64,000 nt of DNA from Bradyrhizobium sp. CCH5-F6 (GCF_001556045.1 NZ_LSIC01000121.1:124001-188000), one strand, 5' to 3'. Positions 18,969 to 29,423 are shown, counted from the first letter of the stretch. Translations and numbers: made by a program. The notes: generated from the letters alone by a model not told the origin.

Positions 18969-19649
18969 CTACGCGTTGCCGGTCAGGAAGAGAACAGCCT
19001 GAATCACATGACCGGTCAACGTTCGCAGTATTACTGAAATAACATCAAGATTTAGACCGAACTGCGAGCCCGCGAGCGGCAGCAGGATCAAGAGGCCGAT
19101 CAGGATCAGCATACCGAACGGCTCGAGACGGGCGAGTGGCCAAGCGAGCTGCCGCGGCAACAATCCGACCGCGACGCGGCCCCCGTCGAGCGGCGGGATC
19201 GGCATCATGTTGAAGACCGCCAGCACCGCGTTGATGATGAGGGCATTCTTGAGATTGTCGGCAACCCATTTCGCCGCGCTTGCGGGCACCAGCGGCAGGG
19301 CGTGGAAGGCGAAGGCTGCGGCGAGCGCCAGCAGGATGTTCGTGACGGGCCCGGCCAGTGCCACCCAGACCATATCGAGCCTGGGGTTGTTCAGCTTGCG
19401 GAAGTTCACCGGCACCGGCTTGGCATAGCCGAACAAGAACGGTGAATGTGCGAACAGCAGCATCGCCGGCAGGATCACGGTGCCGAACGGATCGATATGC
19501 CGGAGCGGGTTGAAGCTGACGCGGCCGAGCTGCGAAGCCGTGTTGTCGCCGAGCCTGTCCGCGACGAAGGCGTGCGCGGCCTCATGGAAGGTGATGGCGA
19601 GCACCAGTGGCAGCGCCCAGACGGAAAGATCATAGAAAGAGATGTTCAC
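18969..19649 (-). CDS. Site-2 protease family zinc metalloprotease (M50)
   Basis: A 226-residue integral membrane protease of the minimal rhomboid-unrelated S2P type. The zinc site HEAAH is at residues 22-26 in the first helix, and the second ligand motif appears as NMMPIPPLDGGR in a later helix. Four to five hydrophobic segments are visible (AGPVTNILLALAAAFAF and others). Such proteins lack a PDZ domain and cleave membrane substrates, often regulators; the target is unknown. A downstream tail-anchored protein gene follows on the same strand after a short gap, and could be a partner or a client, which is speculation. Confidence 0.92.
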   Translation of the reverse strand: MNISFYDLSVWALPLVLAITFHEAAHAFVADRLGDNTASQLGRVSFNPLRHIDPFGTVILPAMLLFAHSPFLFGYAKPVPVNFRKLNNPRLDMVWVALAGPVTNILLALAAAFAFHALPLVPASAAKWVADNLKNALIINAVLAVFNMMPIPPLDGGRVAVGLLPRQLAWPLARLEPFGMLILIGLLILLPLAGSQFGLNLDVISVILRTLTGHVIQAVLFLTGNA

Positions 19650-19760
19650 GGTTCGTCTGTCCCGGTTTGCCTCGCGGCCTTGCAGCGGACCCAGCCAACC
19701 CGGCGGTGCAGCAACGCTTCAGTCCAACATAGGGAGCACGCCGCCGTGCCATCTCGCAAC

Positions 19761-20153
19761 TCATGCGGGGATCGTCGTCTGATACTGGATCAAGCCGTCG
19801 TCGAGCTTCAGCCAGGCGAGCTTTTCCGACACCCAGATGTGCTCGGTCGGTGCAAAGGCGTTGCGGTCGTCGAAGGTCGCAAGCGCCACGCCCGCCAGCG
19901 TGCCGTTGCGACGCCAGGCGAACAGGCGCGTGCCGCAGCGTTTGCAGAACACGCGGTCGATGTTCTCGGAGGAGGCATAGCGGGCGGTGTCGCCCTCGAC
20001 CGTCAGTGCGCGCTGGTCGAATTGCGCGCGGGCGAAGAAGGGCGAGCCCATCGCCTTCTGGCAGATGCGGCAGTGGCAGATGCGGACGTTGAGCGGATCG
20101 CCCTCCGCCTTGAACCGCACCGCGCCGCACAGGCAGCCGCCTTCCCGGATCAT
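19761..20153 (-). CDS. GFA (glutathione-dependent formaldehyde-activating) family protein
   Basis: A 130-residue zinc-binding protein of the Mss4-like GFA fold. Cysteines are in the family pattern: C7 and C9 (GGCLCGAV), C26, C28 and C31 (CHCRIC), C70 and C73 (CKRCGT). Most such proteins are uncharacterised despite the family name. The ATG at 20153 lies 7 bases after the stop of the upstream SDR gene, so it is the last gene of the leftward sugar operon, perhaps dealing with a reactive aldehyde. Confidence 0.9.
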   Translation of the reverse strand: MIREGGCLCGAVRFKAEGDPLNVRICHCRICQKAMGSPFFARAQFDQRALTVEGDTARYASSENIDRVFCKRCGTRLFAWRRNGTLAGVALATFDDRNAFAPTEHIWVSEKLAWLKLDDGLIQYQTTIPA

Positions 20154-20160
20154 GATGTCC

Positions 20161-20907
20161 TCAATAGGTTGCGCGCCCGCCCGAAATGTCGAACACCGCG
20201 CCGGTCGAGAATGCGCAGTCCTCCGATGCGAGCCAGGCCACCATCGCGGCGAGCTCCTCCACCAGCACGAAGCGCCCCTTCGGGATCTTCGACAGCATGA
20301 AGTCGATGTGCTGCTGCGTCATCTGGTCGAAGATCGCGGTCTTGGCTGCTGCCGGCGTCACCGCGTTGACGAGGATGTCGTGTGCCGCCAGTTCCTTGCC
20401 GAGCGATTTCGTCAGCGCGATCAGGCCGGCCTTGGACGCCGAGTAATGCGACGCGTTCGGATTGCCTTCCTTGCCGGCAATCGAGGCGATGTTCACGATC
20501 CGCCCGTATTTCTGCTTGAGCATGACAGGCACGATCGCCTTGCAGCAGATGAAGGGGCCGTCGAGGTTGATGCGCAGCACCTTGCGCCATTCCTTGAGGT
20601 CGGTCTCCCAGACCGGCTTGTTGACGCCGGCAATGCCGGCATTGTTGACGAGGATATCGATCTTGCCGAAGGCGGCCAGCGTGGCATCGCGAGCCTGCTC
20701 GACGGCCGCGGTGTCGGTGACGTCGACCTTGAGCACGCGGGCGCTGTCGCCGATCTCCTTTGCGGTCTTCTCGGCCAGCGCCGAGTCAAAGTCCCAGATC
20801 GCGACCATCGCACCCGAGGCGACGAAGCGTTCGGTGATGGCGCGGCCAAAGCCCTGCGCGCCGCCGGTGACGACGGCAACGCGCCCGTTGAGATCAATCT
20901 TGTTCAT
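20161..20907 (-). CDS. SDR family oxidoreductase, probable sugar or polyol dehydrogenase
   Basis: A 248-residue NAD(P)-dependent classical short-chain dehydrogenase. It has TGGAQGFG at 14-21 (cofactor binding), NNAG at 88-91, and the catalytic Y155-SAS-K159 with Ser142 in the preceding strand (NIASIAG). The acidic residue D39 after the second strand (IWDFDS) suggests NAD preference. It follows the BDH2-like SDR by 18 bases in the leftward operon under the LacI regulator. Oxidation of a sugar to its lactone, or of a deoxy-keto acid, would fit; the substrate is inferred from context only. Confidence 0.88.
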   Translation of the reverse strand: MNKIDLNGRVAVVTGGAQGFGRAITERFVASGAMVAIWDFDSALAEKTAKEIGDSARVLKVDVTDTAAVEQARDATLAAFGKIDILVNNAGIAGVNKPVWETDLKEWRKVLRINLDGPFICCKAIVPVMLKQKYGRIVNIASIAGKEGNPNASHYSASKAGLIALTKSLGKELAAHDILVNAVTPAAAKTAIFDQMTQQHIDFMLSKIPKGRFVLVEELAAMVAWLASEDCAFSTGAVFDISGGRATY

Positions 20908-20925
20908 GCTGGCGGCCCCTGAGCG

Positions 20926-21657
20926 TCAGAGCATGTAGCCGCCGTCGACCACGAGGTCGACGCCGGTGGTGAATGCGCTCTCGTCGCTGCCGAGATAGAC
21001 CGCCATGGATGCGATCTCCTCGGCGGTGCCGAGGCGGCCCATCTTCTGGCGGGAGATGAACATCTCCTTGCCCTGCGGCCCTTGCGCGGCGGCGCGGTCG
21101 AGCATCGAAGGGGTCTCGACGGTGCCGGGACAGATCGAGTTGCAGCGGATGCCCTTGGTGATGAAGTCGAGCGCGACTGCGCGCGACAGCAGCGACACCG
21201 CCGCCTTCGACGCGCTGTAGACATAGCGGTTCGCCGGCGGCCGCAGCGCCGCGCAGGACGAGATGTTGACGATGCTGCCGCCGCCGCCCGCAATCATGTC
21301 GGGCAGGAACGCCTTGATGGTCCGGTGCATCGACTTGACGTTGAGGTCGAACGAGAAATCGAAATCCTCTTCCGAGCACTCCAGGATGGTGCCGTGATGC
21401 ACGAAGCCGGCGGCGTTGAGCAGGATGTCGATCTTGCCGACGCGCTTGGCAAAGGCGTTGACTTCGGCAGTGTTGCGGACGTCGAGCTTTGCGACCTCGG
21501 CGATGCCTTCCTTGGTCAGGCTCGCGATGCCGCTTTCGTTGATGTCGGTGGCGATGACGGTCGCGCCTTCACGCGCGAAGGCGATGGCGCATGCGCGCCC
21601 GATGCCTGCCGCAGCCGCCGTGACGACGGCGCGCTTTCCCTTGAGGCGGTCTGCCAT
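20926..21657 (-). CDS. SDR oxidoreductase, BDH2 / 2-keto-3-deoxy-L-fuconate dehydrogenase-like
   Basis: A 243-residue SDR with a strong BDH2/DHRS6-type signature: VVTAAAAGIGRA in place of the usual TGxxxGxG, ATDINES with acidic D38 for NAD, NAAGFVHHGT, LNVKSMHRTIKAFLPDM, Y147xxxK151 and GIRCNSICPGTVETPS. Bacterial members oxidise 2-keto-3-deoxy-sugar acids such as 2-keto-3-deoxy-L-fuconate; the mammalian ones act on hydroxybutyrate. The gene lies directly downstream of the IlvD/Edd dehydratase, which would make exactly such deoxy-keto acids. GGAG precedes the ATG. The sugar cannot be fixed by sequence alone. Confidence 0.85.
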   Translation of the reverse strand: MADRLKGKRAVVTAAAAGIGRACAIAFAREGATVIATDINESGIASLTKEGIAEVAKLDVRNTAEVNAFAKRVGKIDILLNAAGFVHHGTILECSEEDFDFSFDLNVKSMHRTIKAFLPDMIAGGGGSIVNISSCAALRPPANRYVYSASKAAVSLLSRAVALDFITKGIRCNSICPGTVETPSMLDRAAAQGPQGKEMFISRQKMGRLGTAEEIASMAVYLGSDESAFTTGVDLVVDGGYML

Positions 21658-21695
21658 GTTGTTGTTCTCCTCACCTTGAATTTGGTTGTCAGTGC

Positions 21696-21769
21696 CGTAG
21701 CCCGGATGAGAGCGCGAGCGCGATATCCGGGAGCGGTGCCCCGGGTGTCGCTTCGCTCACCCGGGCTAC
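21696..21769. repeat. Intergenic palindromic element (GTAGCCCGG type)
   Basis: GTAGCCCGGATGAG at 21696 pairs imperfectly with CTCACCCGGGCTACG at 21755-21769, with internal symmetric runs rich in GC. It lies between the dehydratase and the SDR genes of the leftward operon. The form is typical of short palindromic repeats scattered through Bradyrhizobium-type genomes. Confidence 0.7.
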
Positions 21770-21780
21770 GCGCACTTCGC

Positions 21781-23610
21781 TTAGTGATTATCCCGCGCCA
21801 CGCCAAACGTGCCGGCGACGTTCTGATACCGCGTGGCGAGCTCCATGCAGGCACCGGTCGATTGCTGGCCGACGGTGTTGCGGTAAATCTCCTGCCACGG
21901 CGTCTGGTTCGGCGGATGCTTGAAGCCGCCATTGGCCTTGAGCTCGGCATGGCGCTTCTTCAGCTCCTCGTCCGAGATCAGGATGTTGGCGCTGCCCTTG
22001 TTGAGGTCGATGCGCACCTTGTCGCCGGTCTTGAGGATCGCAAGACCGCCATTGGCGGCGGCTTCCGGCGAAGCATTGAGGATGGAGGGCGAGCCCGAGG
22101 TGCCGGACTGCCGGCCGTCGCCGATGCAGGGCAGGGACAGGATGCCGCGTTTGATCAATGCTGCCGGCGGCTGCATGTTCACGACCTCGGCGCCGCCGGG
22201 GTAGCCGATCGGCCCGGTGCCGCGGATGAACAGCACGCAGCGCTCGTCGATGTCGAGGGAGGGATCGTCGATCCGCTCGTGATAGTCCTCGGGGCCTTCG
22301 AACACGATGGCGCGGCCTTCGAAGGCGTTGAGGTCCTTGGGGTTGCTGAGATAGCGGTCGCGGAATTCCTTGGAGATCACGCTGGTCTTCATGATCGCGG
22401 AATCGAACAGATTGCCCTTCAGCACCAGGAAGCCGGCGTCCTTCACTAGCGGCTTGTCGTAAGCCCGGATCACGTCGTTGTCGGGCTCCGGCGCATTCTT
22501 GCAGTTCTCGCCGATGCCGCGGCCGTTGACCGTGACCGCATCCTCATGGATGCGCTTGTGCTTCATCAGCTCGCGCACCACGGCCGGCACGCCGCCGGCG
22601 CGGTGGAATTCCTCGCCGAGATAGAAGCCGGCCGGCTGCATGTTGACCAGCAGCGGCACGTCGTGGCCGACTTTCTGCCAGTCCTCGATCGAAAGCTCGA
22701 CGCCGATGTGGCGGGCCAGCGCGTTGATGTGGATCGGCGCGTTGGTCGAGCCGCCGATCGCCGAGTTGATCACGATGCAGTTCTCGAACGCCTTGCGGGT
22801 CAGGATGTCCGAGGGCTTGAGGTCCTCCCAGACCATCTCGACGATGCGCTTGCCCGTCTCGTAAGCGATCTGGCCGCGCTCGCGATAGGGCGCGGGAATC
22901 GCCGCGCAGCCCGGCAGCGAGAAGCCGAGCGCCTCGGCAAGGCCGTTCATGGTCGATGCCGTGCCCATGGTATTGCAATGGCCGACCGAGGGCGCCGAGG
23001 AGGCCACGATCTCCATGAACTCTTCATAGTCGATCTCGCCGGCCGCGAGCCGCTCGCGCGACTTCCAGACGATGGTGCCGGAGCCGGTGCGCTCGCCAGC
23101 GTGCCAGCCGTTCAGCATCGGGCCGCCCGACAGCACGATTGCGGGCAGGTTGACGGTCGCCGCCGCCATCATGCAGGCCGGCGTGGTCTTGTCGCAGCCG
23201 GTGGTGAGCACCACGCCGTCGAGCGGATAGCCGTAGAGGATTTCGACGAGGCCGAGATAAGCGAGGTTGCGGTCGAGCGCCGCGGTCGGGCGCTTGCCGG
23301 TCTCCTGGATCGGATGGGTCGGGAATTCCATCGCGATGCCGCCGGCTTCGCGGATGCCTTCGCGGACGCGGTGGGCGAGCTCGATGTGGTGGCGGTTGCA
23401 GGGAGAGAGATCGTTGCCGGTCTGGGCGATGCCGATGATCGGCTTGCCGGACTGCAACTCGGCGCGGGTGAGGCCATAATTGAGGTAGCGCTCCATATAG
23501 AGCGCGGTCATGCCCGGATTGTGCGGGTTGTTGAACCATTCCTGCGAGCGAAGATGACGGCGAGCCCCGTTGCTGCCGGTGGCATGCCCATTGGTTGGTT
23601 TCTTTGTCAT
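21781..23610 (-). CDS. IlvD/Edd family sugar-acid dehydratase
   Basis: A 609-residue iron-sulfur dehydratase that would convert an aldonate to its 2-keto-3-deoxy acid. Family motifs include [40 protein letters not shown] (the cluster cysteines) and GIGENCKN. The sugar-acid branch (arabonate, xylonate, gluconate type) fits better than branched-chain IlvD, given the operon. I start it at the ATG at 23610, which has GGAG six bases upstream; the longer form at 23625 needs TTG. It follows the LacI gene and precedes two SDRs. The exact aldonate is unknown. Confidence 0.9.
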   Translation of the reverse strand: MTKKPTNGHATGSNGARRHLRSQEWFNNPHNPGMTALYMERYLNYGLTRAELQSGKPIIGIAQTGNDLSPCNRHHIELAHRVREGIREAGGIAMEFPTHPIQETGKRPTAALDRNLAYLGLVEILYGYPLDGVVLTTGCDKTTPACMMAAATVNLPAIVLSGGPMLNGWHAGERTGSGTIVWKSRERLAAGEIDYEEFMEIVASSAPSVGHCNTMGTASTMNGLAEALGFSLPGCAAIPAPYRERGQIAYETGKRIVEMVWEDLKPSDILTRKAFENCIVINSAIGGSTNAPIHINALARHIGVELSIEDWQKVGHDVPLLVNMQPAGFYLGEEFHRAGGVPAVVRELMKHKRIHEDAVTVNGRGIGENCKNAPEPDNDVIRAYDKPLVKDAGFLVLKGNLFDSAIMKTSVISKEFRDRYLSNPKDLNAFEGRAIVFEGPEDYHERIDDPSLDIDERCVLFIRGTGPIGYPGGAEVVNMQPPAALIKRGILSLPCIGDGRQSGTSGSPSILNASPEAAANGGLAILKTGDKVRIDLNKGSANILISDEELKKRHAELKANGGFKHPPNQTPWQEIYRNTVGQQSTGACMELATRYQNVAGTFGVARDNH

Positions 23611-23732
23611 TGGTTTCTCCTGCAATGCAAACGCTCTGGCGTCCGTCTCATCGTGTCGGCATGTGCAATGCCCAACGGCGCGAGCGATGATCTGCCTTCC
23701 CGCTGGCGGGTCGTTTCCTCACGAGTCCGATA

Positions 23733-24833
23733 CTAGTCGTGGCTACTTGGTAACGCTATCATTTTGTTCGTCGCGCCCGCGGCGGCAACGGCTGGCCTGC
23801 TGTCCGAACGCCGTGCCGACGAGCTTTGCCGCTCGATCACCTTGAAGCCGAGATCGAGCACCGGCTGCTCCGGGCGCCGCCCTTCGATCGCCTCGATCAG
23901 CATGGTGGCAGCCGTCCGCCCCATCTCGTAGCGGTTGGTTCGGACGCTGGTGAGGGTGGGGACGGCGGAGGCCATGAACTCGAGGTCGTTGAAGCCGACG
24001 ATCGCGATCTGCCCGGGCACCTCGATCTCCCGGCGCCGGCATTCGAACAGCACGCCGAGCGCGAGGTCGTCATTGGCGCAGAACACCGCATCGATGTCAG
24101 GCTCCCGTGCCAGGAGATCGGTGAACAGCGTCCCGCCGAGCGTCACCGAGGTCGGTGTAGCGGTCGTGACGACGAGGCGCTGGTCGAACAGGCCGGCGTC
24201 CTTCATGGCCGAGACATATCCGTCCAGCCGTCGCTGCACCCGCGGGTCCATGCGCGCACCGACGAAGCCGATCTTGCGGTGGCCCTGCTCGAACAGGTGC
24301 GCGATCGCCGCGCGGGCTGCATCATAGTGCGAAAAGCCGATCATCATGTCGACCGGATCCGGCCCGATCTCCATGATCTGCACGATCGGGCAGTCCGCGG
24401 CTTCCAGCATCGCGCGGGATTCCGCGGTCTGGTCGATGCCGGTGACGATCAGCCCGGCCGGCTTCTGCGCCAGGAACAGGCGCAGCAATCTCTCTTCCTG
24501 GAGAATGCTGTAGCGCGTGTTGGACAGCTGGATCGAGTAACGGCTGCCCTCCGACGCGTCATAGATGCCCCGCAGCACGTCCGAGAACACGTTGTTGGTG
24601 AGGGAGGGGATCAATACACCGATGACTTCGGTGCGTTGCGAGGCCAGCGCGCGTGCGGCAAGGTTGGGCACATAGCCGAGCTCCTTGGCGGCGCTCTCGA
24701 CCCGCGTCCGCTTGGCGACCGACAGCGCCTCCGGATTGCGGAAAAAGCGGGACGCGGTAATCGGGCTGACGCCGGCGAGCTCGGCCACTTCGGCCAGCCG
24801 GATTTTGCCTGACTTGGTGCGTTTTCGACCCAT
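23733..24833 (-). CDS. LacI/GalR family transcriptional regulator
   Basis: A 366-residue repressor. The N-terminal helix-turn-helix and hinge are clear: IRLAEVAELAGVSPITASRF and LGYVPNLAARALAS. The rest is the periplasmic-binding-protein-like sensor domain (VIGVLIPSLTNNVFSDVLRG, KIGFVGARMD, CANDDLALGVL, IAIVGFNDLEF). It resembles the GntR-type gluconate regulators. It lies between the two arms of the sugar regulon. One candidate operator is in front of it and another within its own last codons, so it probably controls both directions and itself. Confidence 0.93.
   Translation of the reverse strand: MGRKRTKSGKIRLAEVAELAGVSPITASRFFRNPEALSVAKRTRVESAAKELGYVPNLAARALASQRTEVIGVLIPSLTNNVFSDVLRGIYDASEGSRYSIQLSNTRYSILQEERLLRLFLAQKPAGLIVTGIDQTAESRAMLEAADCPIVQIMEIGPDPVDMMIGFSHYDAARAAIAHLFEQGHRKIGFVGARMDPRVQRRLDGYVSAMKDAGLFDQRLVVTTATPTSVTLGGTLFTDLLAREPDIDAVFCANDDLALGVLFECRRREIEVPGQIAIVGFNDLEFMASAVPTLTSVRTNRYEMGRTAATMLIEAIEGRRPEQPVLDLGFKVIERQSSSARRSDSRPAVAAAGATNKMIALPSSHD
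23748..23761. promoter_or_regulatory. Candidate LacI-type operator inside the 3' end of the regulator gene
   Basis: TGATAGCGTTACCA (minus strand) is a near-palindrome of the LacI/GalR form, matching the site at 24876-24889 at 10 of 14 positions. It overlaps codons for the last residues of the repressor (MIALPSS), about 140 bases before the dehydratase start. Confidence 0.5.
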
Positions 24834-24875
24834 TTGCTGCTCTTAACACAGTCAGTCCTGCAAACAAAGGAACGT

Positions 24876-24889
24876 TGACAGCGCTACCA
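24876..24889. promoter_or_regulatory. Candidate LacI-type operator between regulator and ABC operon
   Basis: TGACAGCGCTACCA has the central AGCGCT and flanking arms typical of LacI-family operators. It lies in the 200-bp divergent gap, 43 bases before the regulator start and about 145 before the ABC ATPase gene. It could repress both transcripts. Confidence 0.55.
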
Positions 24890-25034
24890 GCAACGACTAA
24901 CCAAAGACAAATTGCCAAAACCGCACAAACTGCCGACAATGTCGCCCGCTAAGATCGGGCTTCGTTCGGTGAAGTCTGAAAAACAAGACGGTCGCGGCGC
25001 GAGAGGCGTCGTGGACTTTCGAGGAGGGAGCTAG

Positions 25035-26102
<1,068 letters not shown>

Positions 26103-26169
26103 TTCACAAGACGAAATCCATAAGACGACAAAGCATAAGACGACAAAAAAGCATCACAGGGAGGACGAC

Positions 26170-27489
26170 ATGCAAGACTTTACCCGCCGGAGTCTGCTTC
26201 AAGGCGGAACGGCACTGGCTGCGACCGGCATGCTGACCGGGCCGGCACTGTTCGACTTCGCCAAGGCTTGGGCGCAGAGCGCGCCCTGGAAGGCCGAGCC
26301 TGGCGCCAAGTTGACCGTGATGCGATGGAAGCGCTTCGTGCCGCAGGAGGACGATGCATTCAACGCGATGGTAGCGGCGTTCAAGGCCGCCACCGGCACA
26401 GAGATGAACGTGTTCAGCGAATCATTCGAGGACGTGCAGCCGAAGGCCTCGGTCGCGGCCAATACCGGCTCCGGACTCGATCTCGCCTGGGGCCTGCACA
26501 CGCTGCCGCAGCTCTTCCCCACCAAAGTCCTGAAGATGAACGACGTTGCCGACTATCTCGGCAAGAAATATGGCGGCTGGACCGATGCTGCCGAGAAGAC
26601 CTGCAAGCTCGGCAACGACTGGCTCGGCATTCCCGTCGCGACCAACGGCGGTTACATGACCTATCGCAAGTCGGCGCTCGAGAAGGCTGGCTTTAAGGAA
26701 TTCCCGAAGGATTTCCCCGGCTTCCTCGAAATGTGCAAGGCGCTGAAGGCCAACAACACGCCGGCCGGCTTCGCGCTCGGGCATGCTTCGGGCGACGGCA
26801 ATTCGTGGCTGCACTGGGTTCTGTGGGGGCACGGGGCCTACACGGTCGACCAGAACGACAAGATCATCATCAATTCGCCGGAGACGGCGAAGGCGCTGGA
26901 GTACTGCAAGGCGCTGTACGAGAGCTTCATCCCGGGCACGGCGTCCTGGAACGACTCTTCCAACAACAAGGCGTTCCTTGCCGGCGAGCTCTATTGCACG
27001 GCGAACGGCATCTCCATCTACGTCGCCGCCAAAACCGATGCGACCAAGAAGGAGCTCACCGCGGACACCTATCACGCGCTCTGGCCGGTTGGTCCGGTCG
27101 GCAAGCCGACCGAGCTGCAGCTCGCGCTGCCGATCCTCGCCTTCAACTTCACCAAATATCCGAACGCGGCGAAGGCCTTCGTCGCTTTCATGCTGGAGAA
27201 GGAGAATTACGAGAAGTGGCTGGATGGCGCGCAGGGCTATCTCACGCAGACCTTGAACGCGTACGAGTCGGCGCCGATCTGGACGGCCGATCCCAAGAAT
27301 GCCGTGTTTTCGCAGGCCTCCAAGCGCACGCTGCCGGCGTCCGGCATCGGCACGGTCGGCGAGAAGGCGGCAACCGCGATCGCCGATTTCATCGTCGTCG
27401 ACATGTTCGCCAATTACTGCACCGGCGCCAAGGATACGAAGGGCGCGATGGCGGACGCCGAGCGCCAGCTGAAGCGCATCTATCGCTGA
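26170..27489 (+). CDS. ABC transporter sugar-binding protein, Tat-exported
   Basis: A 439-residue periplasmic solute-binding protein of the extracellular-binding family 1. The N-terminus has a twin-arginine signal (TRRSLLQGG, then a hydrophobic stretch ending near AWAQSA), so it is folded before export. Binding-protein features include KLTVMRWKRF, DLAWGLHTLPQLF, ATNGGYMTYRKSALEKAGF and a C-terminal YP-rich domain. It lies between the ATPase and permease genes with 67 and 64 base gaps. A strong hairpin directly follows it. Confidence 0.93.
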   Translation: MQDFTRRSLLQGGTALAATGMLTGPALFDFAKAWAQSAPWKAEPGAKLTVMRWKRFVPQEDDAFNAMVAAFKAATGTEMNVFSESFEDVQPKASVAANTGSGLDLAWGLHTLPQLFPTKVLKMNDVADYLGKKYGGWTDAAEKTCKLGNDWLGIPVATNGGYMTYRKSALEKAGFKEFPKDFPGFLEMCKALKANNTPAGFALGHASGDGNSWLHWVLWGHGAYTVDQNDKIIINSPETAKALEYCKALYESFIPGTASWNDSSNNKAFLAGELYCTANGISIYVAAKTDATKKELTADTYHALWPVGPVGKPTELQLALPILAFNFTKYPNAAKAFVAFMLEKENYEKWLDGAQGYLTQTLNAYESAPIWTADPKNAVFSQASKRTLPASGIGTVGEKAATAIADFIVVDMFANYCTGAKDTKGAMADAERQLKRIYR

Positions 27490-27497
27490 CGGTCACG

Positions 27498-27525
27498 GAG
27501 CGGGCGGCCGTTCGGCCGCCCGCTC
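27498..27525 (+). terminator. Strong intra-operon hairpin after the binding-protein gene
   Basis: A perfect 12-bp stem (27498-27509 with 27514-27525, GC-rich) closed by a 4-base loop GTTC. There is no T-run, and transcription probably continues into the permeases, so it more likely stabilises the upstream mRNA or attenuates than terminates fully. Binding-protein genes are often expressed above their permeases this way. Confidence 0.6.
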
Positions 27526-27553
27526 GTCAACATTTCGATCAGGGATATCGGGC

Positions 27554-28507
27554 ATGGCTGATGTCGCAATACCCCGGGCCAAGCCTCAGATGAGCGAGGC
27601 GAACGCCTGGACCCAGCTCAAATACAATCGCAACTGGCTCGGCTTCTGGTTCATGGTGCCGGCCATGGCATTCCTGATCTTCTTCCTGGCCTATCCGCTC
27701 GGGCTCGGCATCTGGCTGTCGTTCACGGACACGCGCATCGGCAGGGTCGGGCACTTCATCGCCACCGAGAACTACGAGTGGCTCTGGGACGACTCCATTT
27801 TCTGGCTGTCCGTATTCAATACGCTGCTCTACACCTTCGTCGCCAGCGCCTTCAAATTCGCGATCGGACTCTATCTCGCGCTGCTGCTCAATGAGCACAT
27901 GCCCTTCAAGGCGATGCTGCGCGCGATGGTGCTCATTCCCTTCATCGTTCCGACGGTGCTCTCGGCGCTCGCCTTCTGGTGGATCTTCGACTCGCAATTC
28001 TCGATCATTTCCTGGTCGCTGAAACAGCTCGGCCTGATCGACCAGAACATCAACTTCCTCGGCGACACGACCTGGGCGCGGATTTGCGTGATCTTCGCCA
28101 ATGTCTGGCGCGGTGTGCCGTTCGTCGCGATCACGCTGCTCGCGGGCCTGCAGACCGTCTCGCCCTCGCTGTATGAAGCGGCAACGCTCGACGGCGCCAC
28201 GCGGTGGCAGAACTTCCGCTACATCACCTATCCGCTGCTGACGCCGATCATCGCCGTCGTGATGACCTTCTCCGTGCTCTTCACCTTCACCGACTTCCAG
28301 CTGATCTGGGCGATGACCCGTGGCGGCCCGGTCAACGCCACGCATCTGATGGCAACCCTGTCCTACCAGCGCGCGATCATCGCCGGGCAGCTGGGTGAGG
28401 GGGCCGCAATCTCCAGCGCCATGATTCCCTTCCTGCTCGCCGCGATCATGGTGTCATGGTTCGGCCTGCAGCGTCGCAAATGGCAACAGGGAGAAAGCAA
28501 TGACTGA
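27554..28507 (+). CDS. Sugar ABC transporter permease (MalF/UgpA type)
   Basis: A 317-residue inner-membrane channel subunit with six hydrophobic segments (WFMVPAMAFLIFFLAYPLGL, then ALIEP-like helices through LLAAIMVSWFGL). The ATPase-contact EAA loop reads EAATLDGATRWQNFRYITYP. It pairs with the second permease, whose start overlaps its last 8 bases. Together with the binding protein and ATPase it makes a complete importer. Confidence 0.94.
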   Translation: MADVAIPRAKPQMSEANAWTQLKYNRNWLGFWFMVPAMAFLIFFLAYPLGLGIWLSFTDTRIGRVGHFIATENYEWLWDDSIFWLSVFNTLLYTFVASAFKFAIGLYLALLLNEHMPFKAMLRAMVLIPFIVPTVLSALAFWWIFDSQFSIISWSLKQLGLIDQNINFLGDTTWARICVIFANVWRGVPFVAITLLAGLQTVSPSLYEAATLDGATRWQNFRYITYPLLTPIIAVVMTFSVLFTFTDFQLIWAMTRGGPVNATHLMATLSYQRAIIAGQLGEGAAISSAMIPFLLAAIMVSWFGLQRRKWQQGESND

Positions 28508-29423
28508 TCTTCCTGCCTCGAAACTGGATCTCAAGGCCGTCATATCGGCGCCGTCGCGCGTCGACAACAGCGAGGGCATGAGCTACCTGCAATCGGTGCC
28601 ACGCAGGCTCGTGACGCTCTATCTGCCGCTCACGATCATCGTCGTCGTCCTGCTGTTCCCGTTCTACTGGATGGCGTTGACGTCGGTGAAGCCAGACGAG
28701 CAGCTGCTCGATCTCGACAAGTACAATCCGTTCTGGACCTGGAATCCGACGTTCAAGCACTTCCACAAGCTGCTGTTCGAGAGCTATTATCCGTATTGGC
28801 TCTGGAACACGATGTACGTGGCGATCTGCGCCACCATTCTCTCGATCGTCGCATCAGTGTTTGCGGCCTACGCGATCGTGCGGTTGCGCTACAAGGGGGC
28901 CAACCTCGTCGGTGGACTGATCTTCCTCGCCTATCTCGTGCCGCCTTCGATCCTGTTCATTCCGCTCGCCACCGTGGTGTTCCAGTACGGCCTTTTCGAC
29001 TCGCCGCTGGCGCTGATCCTGACCTATCCAACGATCCTGATCCCATTCTCGACCTGGCTGTTGATGGGCTATTTCAAGACCATCCCATTCGAGCTCGAGG
29101 AATGCGCGCTGATCGACGGGGCGAGCCGGTGGCAGATCCTGACCAAGATCGTCGTGCCGCTCGCAATCCCCGGCCTCATCTCGGCCTTCATTTTCTGCTT
29201 CACGCTGTGCTGGAACGAGTTCATCTACGCCCTGACGTTCCTGCAGTCGACCAGCAACAAGACGGTGCCGGTCGCGATCGTCAACGAGTTCGTGGATGGT
29301 GACATCTATCGGTGGGGGTCGCTGATGGCCGGAGCACTGGCCGGTTCGCTGCCGCTCGTCATCCTTTACGCCTTCTTCGTGGAGCATTATGTGTCGGCGA
29401 TGACCGGCGCCGTGAAGGAATGA
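28500..29423 (+). CDS. Sugar ABC transporter permease (MalG/UgpE type)
   Basis: A 307-residue inner-membrane permease. After a cytosolic lead of about 40 residues come six membrane segments (LTIIVVVLLFPFYWM to LVILYAFFVEHYV). The EAA loop is EECALIDGASRWQILTKIVV. It overlaps the first permease by 8 bases. The family prefers mono- or oligosaccharides and glycerol phosphates. Followed after 63 bases by the dehydrogenase gene of the same operon. Confidence 0.94.
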   Translation: MTDLPASKLDLKAVISAPSRVDNSEGMSYLQSVPRRLVTLYLPLTIIVVVLLFPFYWMALTSVKPDEQLLDLDKYNPFWTWNPTFKHFHKLLFESYYPYWLWNTMYVAICATILSIVASVFAAYAIVRLRYKGANLVGGLIFLAYLVPPSILFIPLATVVFQYGLFDSPLALILTYPTILIPFSTWLLMGYFKTIPFELEECALIDGASRWQILTKIVVPLAIPGLISAFIFCFTLCWNEFIYALTFLQSTSNKTVPVAIVNEFVDGDIYRWGSLMAGALAGSLPLVILYAFFVEHYVSAMTGAVKE

